41,789 bases of DNA, taken from IMG/VR virus record IMGVR_UViG_3300046003_004947, positions 1 through 41,789 of that record; one strand, given 5' to 3'. The notes beneath the pieces were generated by a model. That model had not been told where the DNA came from. It made no database searches and was given only the letters and a program-made list of their open reading frames with translations. Every line of letters begins with the position of its first letter. Position 1 is the first letter of the stretch. Below are positions 29,525-40,500 of this stretch, one piece after another. This DNA comes from a virus. Both the position numbers and the translations under genes were made by a program.

Positions 29525-32500
29525 TTAATTTAAAAAGTAATTCCATGCTATTGGGTATCCTCGGACACCAGCTCGGAAGTCAAAAGTAGCCTTCATTGCT
29601 ATTGTACCACCCGTTGTAGTAGTAATTTGATTGGTGTTGATTTCCACAAATCCTGCTACAATGCTATTTACATTCAATGCTGCTCCACCACCACCAATCT
29701 GTGCAGCAATATAAGATTTAATGGCTCTCTGTGTTGAAACCACATTGTCTGAATTAGCTGTCAAGAACGGATCAGTTGAAAACTCAGTAATTGTAGCTGA
29801 ATTTCCACCTAATGTAAGATTACCTAGACTAAGTTCTGCCAGTCCTGCAATATTAAAGGCATCTGCATTTAATGTAGCAACACCGGTTGATTGTTCAATT
29901 GTAAACAATTCACCTACTCTAAAGTTACCATCTTGGTCGGTTGATGTATAGAACACGCGGCCGCCGTTATTGTCCACAGTCTCGTTGGCCTGTATTGGCG
30001 GCTGTAGTGGAGTACCGGGATAATTGGTTTCTGTAAAGTTACCTGTGCCTATATCCAAGAAATCATGTCCTGTTAGTCTAACCTGGCTGTAACGCACACG
30101 AGTAGTAATTGCAGTAGCATCTGCAGGAGAATCAAACGGTGTCATGTTTGGCGATACTTGGAAGAACGCCGATCTTGAACCGTCAACTGAACCGCTTTGA
30201 CTTAGAACTGCTACCAACTTATATACCACAGTAGGCTGTGTAGCAAATACCACATTAGCGCCTGCTGAAGGAACACCAGTTAAACGCTTAACTCCAATAA
30301 ATTTACCATTTTGGAAGTTGTCGGCATAGCCGTCTCCAGTATCTTCTTCAACAATAGCAGCGTCAAATCCTGTTCCACGATTTTTAAAGCTGACATTTGC
30401 ACAGGCTCCGTTGCCTATTCTCACCGATGTTGGAGCTTCAAACAGATTGTTTGGATCGGTAATGGTTACAGTTGGTGCTGATCCATATGCTGATCCGGGA
30501 TCTTCCATTCTTATTGCAAATATTTTATTATCTGCCACATATGCACGAGCTTTAGCTGTGGCGCCTAATACTGCACTAGATGCTGCTGTTGTAGAAGCAC
30601 TTGGAATAATTGCCCAGATGCTGTTTTGATTTGGATTACCATTTACAGCAATAAGTGCTCCTGTACCACTAGCACGAGTAATTGCTCTTGTGGTCCAATT
30701 GATACCATCTTCCGAACTCGCCATGTTATTGCTGCTGGATGTTGTTACAACAAATACACCTTGGCCGTATCTAATATTGGTAATAGTACCTGAACCTGGG
30801 TAACCTGTTTCACCGATTTTACTCCAAGTTACTCCTTTATCTACAGAATAAGCAGGATCTATAGCACCATCGCTAGATACCGCAACAAATTTATTCTTAC
30901 CATAGGTAATGCTGATCCAAGTACTTGAATCTGGCAATGCTCCGCCGGCAACCCATGTTACACCATTTGTTGAATAGCTAGTATCTGTGCCGCCTGTGCT
31001 AACTGCTATCCATACACCTTGACCGTAAGTGATACTACTCCATGTGCCTGCTGCAAGACTGCCGCCTGCCACCCACGATGTGCCACCGTTGACCGAATAA
31101 GCTGTAACACCTGTTGATCCTAAAACTACCCAACGTGCTGCTCCTGATACATTTCCGTAGGCTATTCCAACAGCCAAGCCACTTATACCTCCCGGTAGTG
31201 CGGCTCCTGCGGTCCATGATGTACCGCCGTCTGTCGAATATGCATTTACTGTAGTACTAGAACTCACTGCTAATAAATGACTGGCTATTGGTGTTGCTGT
31301 GCCTGTACCTGATCCAGCGCCAGTTGCCACAAAATATTGTCCAACTAAGTTTGCATCAGCCCCTATGCTTGTGAACACAGTGTTACCTAAAGAAGTAATA
31401 ACATAACTTCTACCGGTTACAAATCCGCCCGCAGTTTCTATTGTTGTTAGTTTACCTCCAGCTAACCCCACCCAGTTTGATGTGCTTGGTAAAGATAATA
31501 AATTTTCTGTCCATGTAGTTCCATTTACAGAAGTGTTAGTGGTTCTCGATCCACTTGAAATTGCTGCAAACTTGCCACCTGCGCCTACACCTGTGTATTC
31601 TATAGCAAGAATAGCACCTGTAGTTGAATTTACCGAAGTCACGGTCACTGTGATATCGTTGGTAGTAGTTGCGCCACCAACAGCCGTACCTAACAAAGTG
31701 ATAGTGTCTAATCTAGCATATCCTGTGCCTGCGGCTTTTAATACCACTGCTGAATATTTTACACCTTTACGAGCCACTGTAAATGTAGCGCCTGTGCCTG
31801 TGCCAGATGTTGACGCAGCTGATACTGTAGGATATACTGCTCTAGTAGGAGTATATATTGCATCAGTATATGTCTGTGCAGTAGCCAATGTTCTTGCAGT
31901 AGATGCATATGTTGGACTAGTAAATGCAACACGAGGTTCTACAATATATGTGCTAGAAGCATCTGGAGCCACAATTGCAGTACCTGGAACTATATGGTCC
32001 CAACCTGCTGCGCCTGTTGATTCTTTAGTAACCGTAGCCACTTTGGTAGCTGCTGTATATGAATCTATAATACCAACCTGTCCTGCTCCCGTACCTGCGG
32101 TAATGATTAGTTTCATGCCTACATACGCACCACTAATTTCATCATCAACTGCGGCCAATGCTAACTGTGTAGTAGATCCTGACTGTGCAGTATTGGAGTT
32201 AGTGATATAACCACTGCCTCCGAGATTACCATCTGCTTCTTCAGCTGTGGTACTATCGTCTGTGTTATCCAATAATCTAACTTGGAATACAGCACCGTCG
32301 CGGAAATCATCTTGCTCAACTTCTGCGCCACTGCCGCCACCACTGACTGACCAAGTAACTTCGGTATAGTCTGTGCCTGCATTATCATATTCGAACTGCA
32401 ATATTTTGTTAATGCCGTCTGTGAGCGATGATCCCACTGTAGCGTTAAATGCACGATTGTCTACTACGCAAACTATTGGAGTTTCGTTAGCGTCAAAGCC

Positions 32501-35500
32501 TTCTGCTACAGAACCAAAATCTCCGTATGAATTATTACCGTTGGTGCCGCGGATACGACCACCGTTTTCTGCTAGGTATCCAATGTGAGCATAATATGAG
32601 AACACAGAAACAAGCTCAGCACGACCATTATTAGTAATCCAAGCGCCAATACCGTCTGATATTACCTGTGTAAAGTCATTGGAAACAATAGAATCGTTGC
32701 CTCCGTTGTGTAATGCTCCGTCGATCTTTTGACCGATAGCCGCAGTACCAAATGTGGCAACGTTTTGTACATAAGGTGAACGGCCAATGATCCAAGTGCG
32801 GAAGTCGTCTGGGCCCCAACCTGGATCCAATGAACAATAGGCTCCGGCACTAACTCTGCTGGTACCGTATTCGTTTGGTGCTAGCAGATCGCCGGTAAGT
32901 CCTGCCAATGTTTGATTACGCAAACCTGTGCCATTACGCAGATAATACATGTCTTCTTCTAGACTGCCTGTAACTGCATTAGCATAGTATCTTGCGGCCA
33001 ATCTTGATTTATAGTTTCCTGGATACTGTAGATCAAATTTTAAAGCATCTATGTATCTACCAACGTCTCTTAGGCACAATTCACTGTTGTAATAAAGACT
33101 CACTGTCATTGATCCTGCTGCATCGAGTGGTATAGTTACTGCTGTGTTTGAGTTTCGTGTCTCAGAAATTTTAAATGTAGTTGAACTTACAACATTCTGT
33201 ATGTAATAGGTAGTGCTTGTGCTAACTCCACCAATAGTTGTACCGGTAAATCTTACCGCAGCATTACGCTGCATCCAGGCAGTACTAGTACAAGTGAATA
33301 AGGATGTGGCCGCGGTGGCCGCAGTCACAGTGGTAGTATAGGTACTATCAATATACGCATCAATTTCTGCAGTAATATATGATCTATTACGCTCTAGTTG
33401 TAGTCTAGCCCAATCAGCACCTCTAATACTTGTTTGACATATTGAACCTTCGTTGGTTGCACCGTAGACAATGTCGTCTAACATGGTCATTAGAGTTTCT
33501 ATACGAGCCTGTGCAGTAGCATTACCTCCTACATTGGCCAGTGCTTCTGTCTTGGCATTAGCGAATGCATCTCTAGTAATTGTTTTTTGATCGCCGACAA
33601 ACACTTCTGCCGCTGTAGCTCTTAGATATGAATATGCTGCGGTGCGTGTTAGACTGTTGCTGTCAAACATAAAGTCAAACATTACCGCTTCAAGAATCAA
33701 TCTAGTATCTCTAATACACTTGGTTTGGAGATATCGAATTTTAGGAGTAATTCCGTCAGTTTTGTAGGCATTTGGAAATACTGCGTTAAAGGCAGTACCA
33801 CCTGACGATAGGCAAGATACAGTAATGTCTGTTATATTAACAATATCGCCCGCTGCTAAACTGTGAGTCGTAGTAGTTACTACTGCATAACCTGTGGAGT
33901 TATTGTAGACAAAATTACTAACTGCCAGTGTTGTTCCGTCAGATTTAGTTACAACACCACCGCTTACATAGGTATGAGCTAGAGTATGTTTTCCAACATA
34001 GATTCTAAAATCTGTTGAAGTCAAAGAAGTTGCGTCTACTACAAAGTCAGTATGCCAAGCTACTGCATTCAAGTCATCTATAACATTTTGAACAATAGTT
34101 TCTTGGGCAGCGTCTAATGTTGTTGCCGCTGTGATCAATGCAGTTGTGCTTGTTATCGCGTTTGTAGCTGTAGGATAGTCAATGGTTTCAAAGTCTAAAT
34201 CTAGACCAGCGCCGTTAGTAAACGAAGCTAATACTGATCCACCGTAAGTAGCTGCAAGTTGGAAGGTATTTGTGTTAACTGTTCCTACTACCCAATATTT
34301 TACTCCTGCTGTTAGTCCGTTAGCAGTGGTTCTTGGAACAATAGCATCGCCTACTTCGAGTCCGTGACTGTTAGATGTAAATGTGTTAAGAGTTGCAATC
34401 TGTGTAACGTTAATCTGAGGAGTTAAACTTGCAGTTGAATCACCTTGAATGATGTTGATAATAACATCTATAAGACCACCAACAGTGGCATTAGCACTAG
34501 ATCCACTCATTAAATTAGTACTGTCAGTCCACTGAGTGGCAGCATTACCTGTAGATTTAGTCACTGTAGTATTAGCAATAATCTGTTGCATTACAGTTTT
34601 TAATCTACTGTAAGAATCAGCAGTAGCAGCTATTTCAGTACTGTCAATCTGTAAGTCAGTGCTGGCATTGCCATCAAAGTAAGCCAGTCCCGCAGTCAGT
34701 GTTTGATATTTTCCACCGTAGGTTAAATCGTAACATACTGCATCTACTATAAATCCAATGTCTCTACGGCATTTAGTTTTACTATACTTTACTGAAGGAT
34801 AATTTACAGCAATGTACGCTGTAATTTCATCTTTTAGAAATTCTTTGTTTTCTTTTATTAAAGTGCGAGCATCACCGAATCCTGATAAAAACACAGTGTT
34901 GTAAGTTGTAGGGTCGGTTATAGTTTCTAATATATTTGTACCGATCTTAAAATCGATCTGGTGTTGCATTGTTCTAACCAGTCTCTTGATGTCAGTTTCT
35001 TCTACAGAACTAGCATAAGGAAACGCTACACTCTGAGTAGCAGTATTTCCAGCACTTTCTGTTACATTTGAACCTAATATAATTTGTCCAACAACTGTTT
35101 CTAATCTGCCTAGAGCACCAATACTATATTTTGCATCGTCACGACTGGTTAAACTGCCTGCTGGGCCTGCGTTTACTGAACGCTTTTCGTCGCCCACTAA
35201 TGCAGTTTCTACAGGTACAATAATAGGAAGTGTTTCTCTGTACTGACCTGTTTTAATATTAATTGTGTTATTAGGTACTCGTCTTGCTGGAAGGGCTGCT
35301 GTATCTTGGTCAGCAAGAGCTGTAATAACAATGTCAATTAATTCGTCTGTGGTAGCAGTAATACCGGTTTCAGCCACATAGTCAGTGTTGATATACTGTG
35401 CAACTACTGCTGTTGAGTCTTGACCAACATTTTGATAAACAGTGCTAGGAACTTCGTTAGCTAATACATCTGCTACTAACAGTTTTAATTGTTCATAAGC

Positions 35501-37516
35501 TGCAACACCTTCGTCTGCTTCTGCTGCTAGTGTTACATATGTTTCGCTTTCTTCAGGTGCTGAAAATTCTCCAGCTTCGCCAAATGCACCAAGTAAACTG
35601 AAAGCAGCGGCACGCATTTTTAAATTGCCGCCATGTCCTAGGTCCCAAATTAATCTATCAACAATAAATCCAACATCGCGTTCACATTTATATTCATCAT
35701 AGTCAAAATTATACCATAGTTGGCCAATAGTTGCCGCTGAAATTTGTGTTCTAATCCAAGCGGTAATTTCTTTTTGTATAAATGCTCGATTTAATTCTAA
35801 CAGATGCTGTGAGTTAGGATTGCGAGGACCGTTATCTACCTGCTCACAAGCATAACGAATTGTTTTCCAAGGCTTGTCTAAACTTGCTCCACAATCTGGA
35901 TACGCTCTGTCTTCTCCAGTTGGAGAAACATAATAAACATGCTGAGTATTACCCCAAGTAACCCATTCTGGAATACCAGCAGCACTTACACGAAGAACCT
36001 GTCCTTCTGTACCAACTGGTAATCTAGTTGGGCCTGCGCCGCCGTAATAGACCATATCACCTGTGGTTGTTAACACAGACGTTTCACTACCAACTGTTAC
36101 TAAATTCCAATATGTACCTGAAGCGTCTAAGTCTGGACGACTAAGGGCTTGTCCGCCACCTTGTGTGCCGAGTGTTGATCCGTCGTCACCTTCTGCACGA
36201 TGTGATAGTACGCAGATGTAAGCATTTGATCCGTGTCTAACAGTGTCACCAACATTGTATTCTGTGTCGTCTGACCACTCACCTCTCCAATTGAATCCAC
36301 GAGAAATATCAGTCCAGTATGCTGTGTTTGGTGGTTCTGCAGAAATCGTAGCTGTCATTGTGCCGCTGGCATCTGTTACAACATCGAATGTTGTTCCACC
36401 GGAAGTGGTGCTGATTGTAATGTATCCAGCTGCTACTGTTTTAACATAGTATCTACCACTAGTAAATACTCCGCCAAATGTAGATCCTGTAAATCTTACA
36501 GTCATTCCTACTACAATGCCCGTAGTACTAACAATGGTAAATCTATCATTTGACGCAGTGGCTGCGGTAACTGTAAATGTTAGGCTTGGGCTGTCTGTTG
36601 TGGCTAGGTAATTATTTCCGCCGTATTGAACTACTTCGCCTATTTTATAAGACGTGCCACCAGCCCAAGACTGTTGATAGCTTAGTCCTTCTGAGAATAA
36701 ATCCCAATCACTTGTACCAGTTAGTGGATTAGAGTTTGTGTGTTGTGTTTTAGAAACATAGTTGTTACCACCATAAGATACAACATCACCTGGCTGATAT
36801 GCGGTTGCACCGCTCCAGACACTTTCGTATTCTAGACCTTCTGCAAACTGTGTCCAATTTGCGCTATCTGCTGCAAAAGTGGTGTCTGAACTATGTGGTA
36901 TTGTACAGATCCAAGTGCCTGCACCGTATTTTACAATATCATTTAATTTATAACGTGTATTAGGACCAATCCATGTTCCTAGATATTCTTGCCCTTGGGT
37001 AAAGACCTGCCAATTTGCTATTCCGTTTTCTAATCCCAATGCGGCTGTAGATGCGGATGTATGGCCTGTGATACAGATATAATTGATGCCACTGTATCTT
37101 ACAATGTCGTTGAGTTTGTATCTTGTTGAAACAGTCCAGGTATTTTTCCAGTCTGTACCTTCAACAAATGTATTCCAATCGCCGGAGTTGGCTTCTAGTC
37201 CCGAAGCGACTGTAGCTGCAGATGTGTGACCGTCTATACAAACGTATATAGTGCCACCGTATTTAACTAGGTCGCCTTCTTCATACACAGTACCAACAGT
37301 CCAATCGTCTCTCCAACGTTGTCCGTCACTCATCAAATTCCATTTAGTTGGATTGATATCTAGATCTGTGTTGAAATCAGCAGACGCTGTGTGACCAACT
37401 TGGCAGATATATACTTTTCCGCCAAATCTAATCACATCATCTTTGTAGTATGTGGTGCCTGTTACCCAAGCTGCCTTCCATACAAATCTAATTCTACCTA
37501 ATTTAAATTCTGCCAT
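29525..37516 (-). CDS. Giant tail fibre/structural protein with carbohydrate-binding modules (2663 aa)
   Basis: A very large adhesin-type protein. About residues 10-440 carry seven CBM5/12-like modules, each about 45-50 residues, with the pattern W-x-x-G-T-x-Y-x-x-x-D-x-V-x-[YF]-G-G-x-x-Y-x-C-x-x-x-H-T-S. After GDMVYYGG comes a beta-helix start (YYVSPTGEDR, then KPWKTIRYACEQ). Between about 600 and 1500 four Cys-containing helical segments recur (pattern C-x-R-D-x-x-x-x-[IV]-[DE]-A/R). Around 2000-2300 lies a propeller-like domain of repeats W-x-x-I-x-Y-G-x-G-x-[FW]-[VI]-A-V-S with YSTNG-W. The C-terminus (GGRVFYTSTDQDGNFRVGE) is shared with the next gene. A late promoter and CGGAG precede the ATG. 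It may form a long fibre or baseplate spike; assignment to a T4 gene is not possible. Confidence 0.8.
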   Translation of the reverse strand: MAEFKLGRIRFVWKAAWVTGTTYYKDDVIRFGGKVYICQVGHTASADFNTDLDINPTKWNLMSDGQRWRDDWTVGTVYEEGDLVKYGGTIYVCIDGHTSAATVASGLEANSGDWNTFVEGTDWKNTWTVSTRYKLNDIVRYSGINYICITGHTSASTAALGLENGIANWQVFTQGQEYLGTWIGPNTRYKLNDIVKYGAGTWICTIPHSSDTTFAADSANWTQFAEGLEYESVWSGATAYQPGDVVSYGGNNYVSKTQHTNSNPLTGTSDWDLFSEGLSYQQSWAGGTSYKIGEVVQYGGNNYLATTDSPSLTFTVTAATASNDRFTIVSTTGIVVGMTVRFTGSTFGGVFTSGRYYVKTVAAGYITISTTSGGTTFDVVTDASGTMTATISAEPPNTAYWTDISRGFNWRGEWSDDTEYNVGDTVRHGSNAYICVLSHRAEGDDGSTLGTQGGGQALSRPDLDASGTYWNLVTVGSETSVLTTTGDMVYYGGAGPTRLPVGTEGQVLRVSAAGIPEWVTWGNTQHVYYVSPTGEDRAYPDCGASLDKPWKTIRYACEQVDNGPRNPNSQHLLELNRAFIQKEITAWIRTQISAATIGQLWYNFDYDEYKCERDVGFIVDRLIWDLGHGGNLKMRAAAFSLLGAFGEAGEFSAPEESETYVTLAAEADEGVAAYEQLKLLVADVLANEVPSTVYQNVGQDSTAVVAQYINTDYVAETGITATTDELIDIVITALADQDTAALPARRVPNNTINIKTGQYRETLPIIVPVETALVGDEKRSVNAGPAGSLTSRDDAKYSIGALGRLETVVGQIILGSNVTESAGNTATQSVAFPYASSVEETDIKRLVRTMQHQIDFKIGTNILETITDPTTYNTVFLSGFGDARTLIKENKEFLKDEITAYIAVNYPSVKYSKTKCRRDIGFIVDAVCYDLTYGGKYQTLTAGLAYFDGNASTDLQIDSTEIAATADSYSRLKTVMQQIIANTTVTKSTGNAATQWTDSTNLMSGSSANATVGGLIDVIINIIQGDSTASLTPQINVTQIATLNTFTSNSHGLEVGDAIVPRTTANGLTAGVKYWVVGTVNTNTFQLAATYGGSVLASFTNGAGLDLDFETIDYPTATNAITSTTALITAATTLDAAQETIVQNVIDDLNAVAWHTDFVVDATSLTSTDFRIYVGKHTLAHTYVSGGVVTKSDGTTLAVSNFVYNNSTGYAVVTTTTHSLAAGDIVNITDITVSCLSSGGTAFNAVFPNAYKTDGITPKIRYLQTKCIRDTRLILEAVMFDFMFDSNSLTRTAAYSYLRATAAEVFVGDQKTITRDAFANAKTEALANVGGNATAQARIETLMTMLDDIVYGATNEGSICQTSIRGADWARLQLERNRSYITAEIDAYIDSTYTTTVTAATAATSLFTCTSTAWMQRNAAVRFTGTTIGGVSTSTTYYIQNVVSSTTFKISETRNSNTAVTIPLDAAGSMTVSLYYNSELCLRDVGRYIDALKFDLQYPGNYKSRLAARYYANAVTGSLEEDMYYLRNGTGLRNQTLAGLTGDLLAPNEYGTSRVSAGAYCSLDPGWGPDDFRTWIIGRSPYVQNVATFGTAAIGQKIDGALHNGGNDSIVSNDFTQVISDGIGAWITNNGRAELVSVFSYYAHIGYLAENGGRIRGTNGNNSYGDFGSVAEGFDANETPIVCVVDNRAFNATVGSSLTDGINKILQFEYDNAGTDYTEVTWSVSGGGSGAEVEQDDFRDGAVFQVRLLDNTDDSTTAEEADGNLGGSGYITNSNTAQSGSTTQLALAAVDDEISGAYVGMKLIITAGTGAGQVGIIDSYTAATKVATVTKESTGAAGWDHIVPGTAIVAPDASSTYIVEPRVAFTSPTYASTARTLATAQTYTDAIYTPTRAVYPTVSAASTSGTGTGATFTVARKGVKYSAVVLKAAGTGYARLDTITLLGTAVGGATTTNDITVTVTSVNSTTGAILAIEYTGVGAGGKFAAISSGSRTTNTSVNGTTWTENLLSLPSTSNWVGLAGGKLTTIETAGGFVTGRSYVITSLGNTVFTSIGADANLVGQYFVATGAGSGTGTATPIASHLLAVSSSTTVNAYSTDGGTSWTAGAALPGGISGLAVGIAYGNVSGAARWVVLGSTGVTAYSVNGGTSWVAGGSLAAGTWSSITYGQGVWIAVSTGGTDTSYSTNGVTWVAGGALPDSSTWISITYGKNKFVAVSSDGAIDPAYSVDKGVTWSKIGETGYPGSGTITNIRYGQGVFVVTTSSSNNMASSEDGINWTTRAITRASGTGALIAVNGNPNQNSIWAIIPSASTTAASSAVLGATAKARAYVADNKIFAIRMEDPGSAYGSAPTVTITDPNNLFEAPTSVRIGNGACANVSFKNRGTGFDAAIVEEDTGDGYADNFQNGKFIGVKRLTGVPSAGANVVFATQPTVVYKLVAVLSQSGSVDGSRSAFFQVSPNMTPFDSPADATAITTRVRYSQVRLTGHDFLDIGTGNFTETNYPGTPLQPPIQANETVDNNGGRVFYTSTDQDGNFRVGELFTIEQSTGVATLNADAFNIAGLAELSLGNLTLGGNSATITEFSTDPFLTANSDNVVSTQRAIKSYIAAQIGGGGAALNVNSIVAGFVEINTNQITTTTGGTIAMKATFDFRAGVRGYPIAWNYFLN

Positions 37517-37534
37517 TACCGACTCCGTATTGTA

Positions 37535-37542
37535 TATTTATG
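37535..37542 (-). promoter_or_regulatory. Late promoter of the giant fibre gene and the fibre block (CATAAATA)
   Basis: CATAAATA on the minus strand lies in the 27-bp gap between the two giant genes. The predicted start near 37529 gives a 13-nt leader with CGGAG. No further late octamer was noticed in the short gaps down to 24860, so this may serve seven genes (about 12.7 kb). Confidence 0.65.
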
Positions 37543-37543
37543 C

Positions 37544-40500
37544 TTATTCGAAACTACGAAAGAACATAGTCTGTGCTAGATAACCATGACTAATTCCCGA
37601 CGCTACACCACTAAAATCTGCTAAAACGTTAACATAGATTGTTAGTCCTGCTGTATTACTAATCTCACCCGGTCCTACTTTTACTGTACCAGCTATAATA
37701 CTAGGTGTTAATAAATCTTCTCCGCCTATGTTTAATCTGCTTTGTAGATATGATCTAACAGCTCTCTGTGTGGGTATAACATTGTTAGAATTCTGTAAAA
37801 ACAATGGATCTTTACTAAACTCTCTAATCACTGCGGTAGAACCTACGTTAATGCCCGCTAACCGCAATTCTGTTAATCCTGATAGATCAAAGAAATCTGC
37901 AGAGATAGTTATAATACCAGTAGACTGCTCTACAGCAAACTGTTCTCCTGCTCTAAAGTTACCGCTTTGATCTGTAGAAGTATAAAATACTCTTCCGCCA
38001 TTTAAGTTTTTTACTTCTTGATCTGGGAACGGAGTATAGTCGTAGTCTTGATATAATACAGGATAGTTAGTTTCTACAAATCCGCCAGTTCCGATATCTA
38101 AGAAGTCGTGTCCAGTAATACGCACCTGACTGTATTGTTCTCTTATCAATACTTCCATCCCGTGTTCTATAATGTCAGTGAGACTTGGTCTAGGACTCAG
38201 CTGGAATGTTGATCTAATTAATCCATTAGGTTGTATAGTTTCATCGATGCCTGTTAGCACTGCTACATAAATTGTAGGTTTGCCGCCTATATAAAACTGT
38301 GCTCCAGGTCCTGGCATAACCGTTAAATCATCAATAGTGATATATCTACCGGTAGGGGTGACATCGGCAAATCCGTCTCCTGTAACTGTGACTGTTGTGG
38401 TACTGGTTTTATAAGCACTACCAGTAGAAGTAAAGGTAGGCTGTGTTAACGCCCCGTCGCCGAGACGTGGTCTAAATATTGGCTCTGCGATCTTGTTAGG
38501 ATCGATAATAGAAACTGTGGGATCTGAAGTATAGCCGCTGCCTGGTTCCCAAATTTTAATACGCGATATGCCAATGCCTTCTACACTACATCTACCTAAG
38601 ATTCTAGCACCTGTATATATCCTAGCCAAATCAGTGGTTGCATCAGTTGGTGCTGCTATCCAGGTTGGTTTGTTGTTAGAAATAGTACTGTCGCCTAGAG
38701 TAATATCTGGATTACCAAATGCTATTACTCCCCAATTTTGACTCGATGGCATGGTTCTTTCTGTCCACACAATACCATCATAGCTGGTAGCAGCATAAGT
38801 GGTTGGTCCTACAGTAGGATCAGCTCCAACTGTTCTTCCGCCAGTATTTCCTACCGCAAAAAATACTCCCTGTCCGTAACGAATCTGTTGCCAATTATGT
38901 GTGGTAGATCCGTCTTGTGATGGCATAATATCTGCTGTCCACTCTAATCCGTTAAAGCTATAAGCTGCATCTCCTGTAGAACTAATTGCAACAAATCTAC
39001 GATTACCGTAGGCTACACTGATCCAATCTTTAGCAGAACTATCTGCTACAACATCCATGATTGTTCCTTGCCATGTTAAAGTAGTTCCGTTCCATGTGCC
39101 TACAGCGGCAATATTTCCTGAGTTGGCTATGGCTACAAATAAACCGTAGCCGAATGTAATATCTACCCATTCATTTAGCGTAGAGTCACCAAATACTGGC
39201 ATGCTAGATGCTGTCCATGTGGTCCCGTTAGTAGAGTAGGCGGCTGAATTTAAATTGCCTGCTACTGCAACAAATACCCCCGTACTTACTCCAGGAGGTT
39301 TACCATAAGCAACACTGTTCCAATTTCTAGAACTAAGACCACTACTTGCAGTCCAATCTACACCGTTAGAGCTATAAGCAGCATTAGAACTGCCGTTGGC
39401 TATGGCCACAAACTTATTATCTCCAGCTGTCAAGCAGCGCCAATTTCCGTCGGTGGGTAGATCAAAACTAGTCCAAGTTTCACCATTTGATGAATATCTA
39501 CCAAAATGCCCTGTGTTTGGCACAATAACAAACTTACCGCTAGCAGCAATAGGAGTGGTGTCTGAGATTGTAAATGCCATCACAGAATTTGTACTATCAT
39601 CTGATATATCTATAACTGTGATTGTGAGATCGTGTTCATTGCTAATACCGCCTATGTCGGCTCCGTCAATAACAATGTTATCACCAACTGCATAACCTGC
39701 ACCACCACTGGTGATTGTAGCAGAATATGTTCTTCCAGTTTTGGTTACTGTAAATACTGCGTTTGCAGGGGTTACTTCAACAACAGTTCCAGTACCTGCA
39801 CCACCTGTAACTGATGTAAACACTTCGCTGGTTTCACCATAGACTGCTGCGGCCCAAGAATTAGCGGTGGCCAGTGTTATTACTTCGGCAGTATAAGGTG
39901 GTTCAGAAAATATAGGACGAGGTTCAATACGATAGCGTGTACCGGTAGTCATTGTGTCTCTTGACGGTGTTCCTGGATTAATATGATCCCATCCTGGCTG
40001 ATCGTCACTTTCTCTGTACACTGTACATAATTTAATGCTAGGATTATAGGCCTGTACATAGCCATACTGTCCAGTACCTTCACCCGAAATGATAATTATT
40101 CTTTTACCTATAATTTCTTCAGCCGTTGCGCTCTCTGCTGTGGCTAGTGTAATTGAAGTTGTATTACCAGTTATTGCCTGATTACCTCGAACTTCAAATC
40201 CCGAACCAGGAGATAACACTTGCATTTCAAACATAGCGTTGTCTCGGAATTCCTCTTGAACCGCTACGGCACCTGATCCAGAACTTTGAAAGCTGTATGC
40301 AGCAGTAGTATAATTTTCACCACAATGACTAAACTCCAACCCTAGAATGTAGTCATTGATTTCACCGGCAAATGCACTGTCTATCACAGCATCGGTAAGT
40401 TGTGTGTTTACAATTCCGTATCTTACAGTTTCTGAAGAATCAATACCATCGGCTACTGCACCAAAATTTCCGTAGGAACTATTGCCGTTGGTGGCACGTA

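Noticed and set aside
31482-32210. A 242-codon plus-strand frame opposite the 2663-aa fibre gene
   Set aside because: Antisense to a continuous repeat-bearing coding region; its Val/Ala/Pro-rich translation mirrors the Thr/Gly-rich sense protein.
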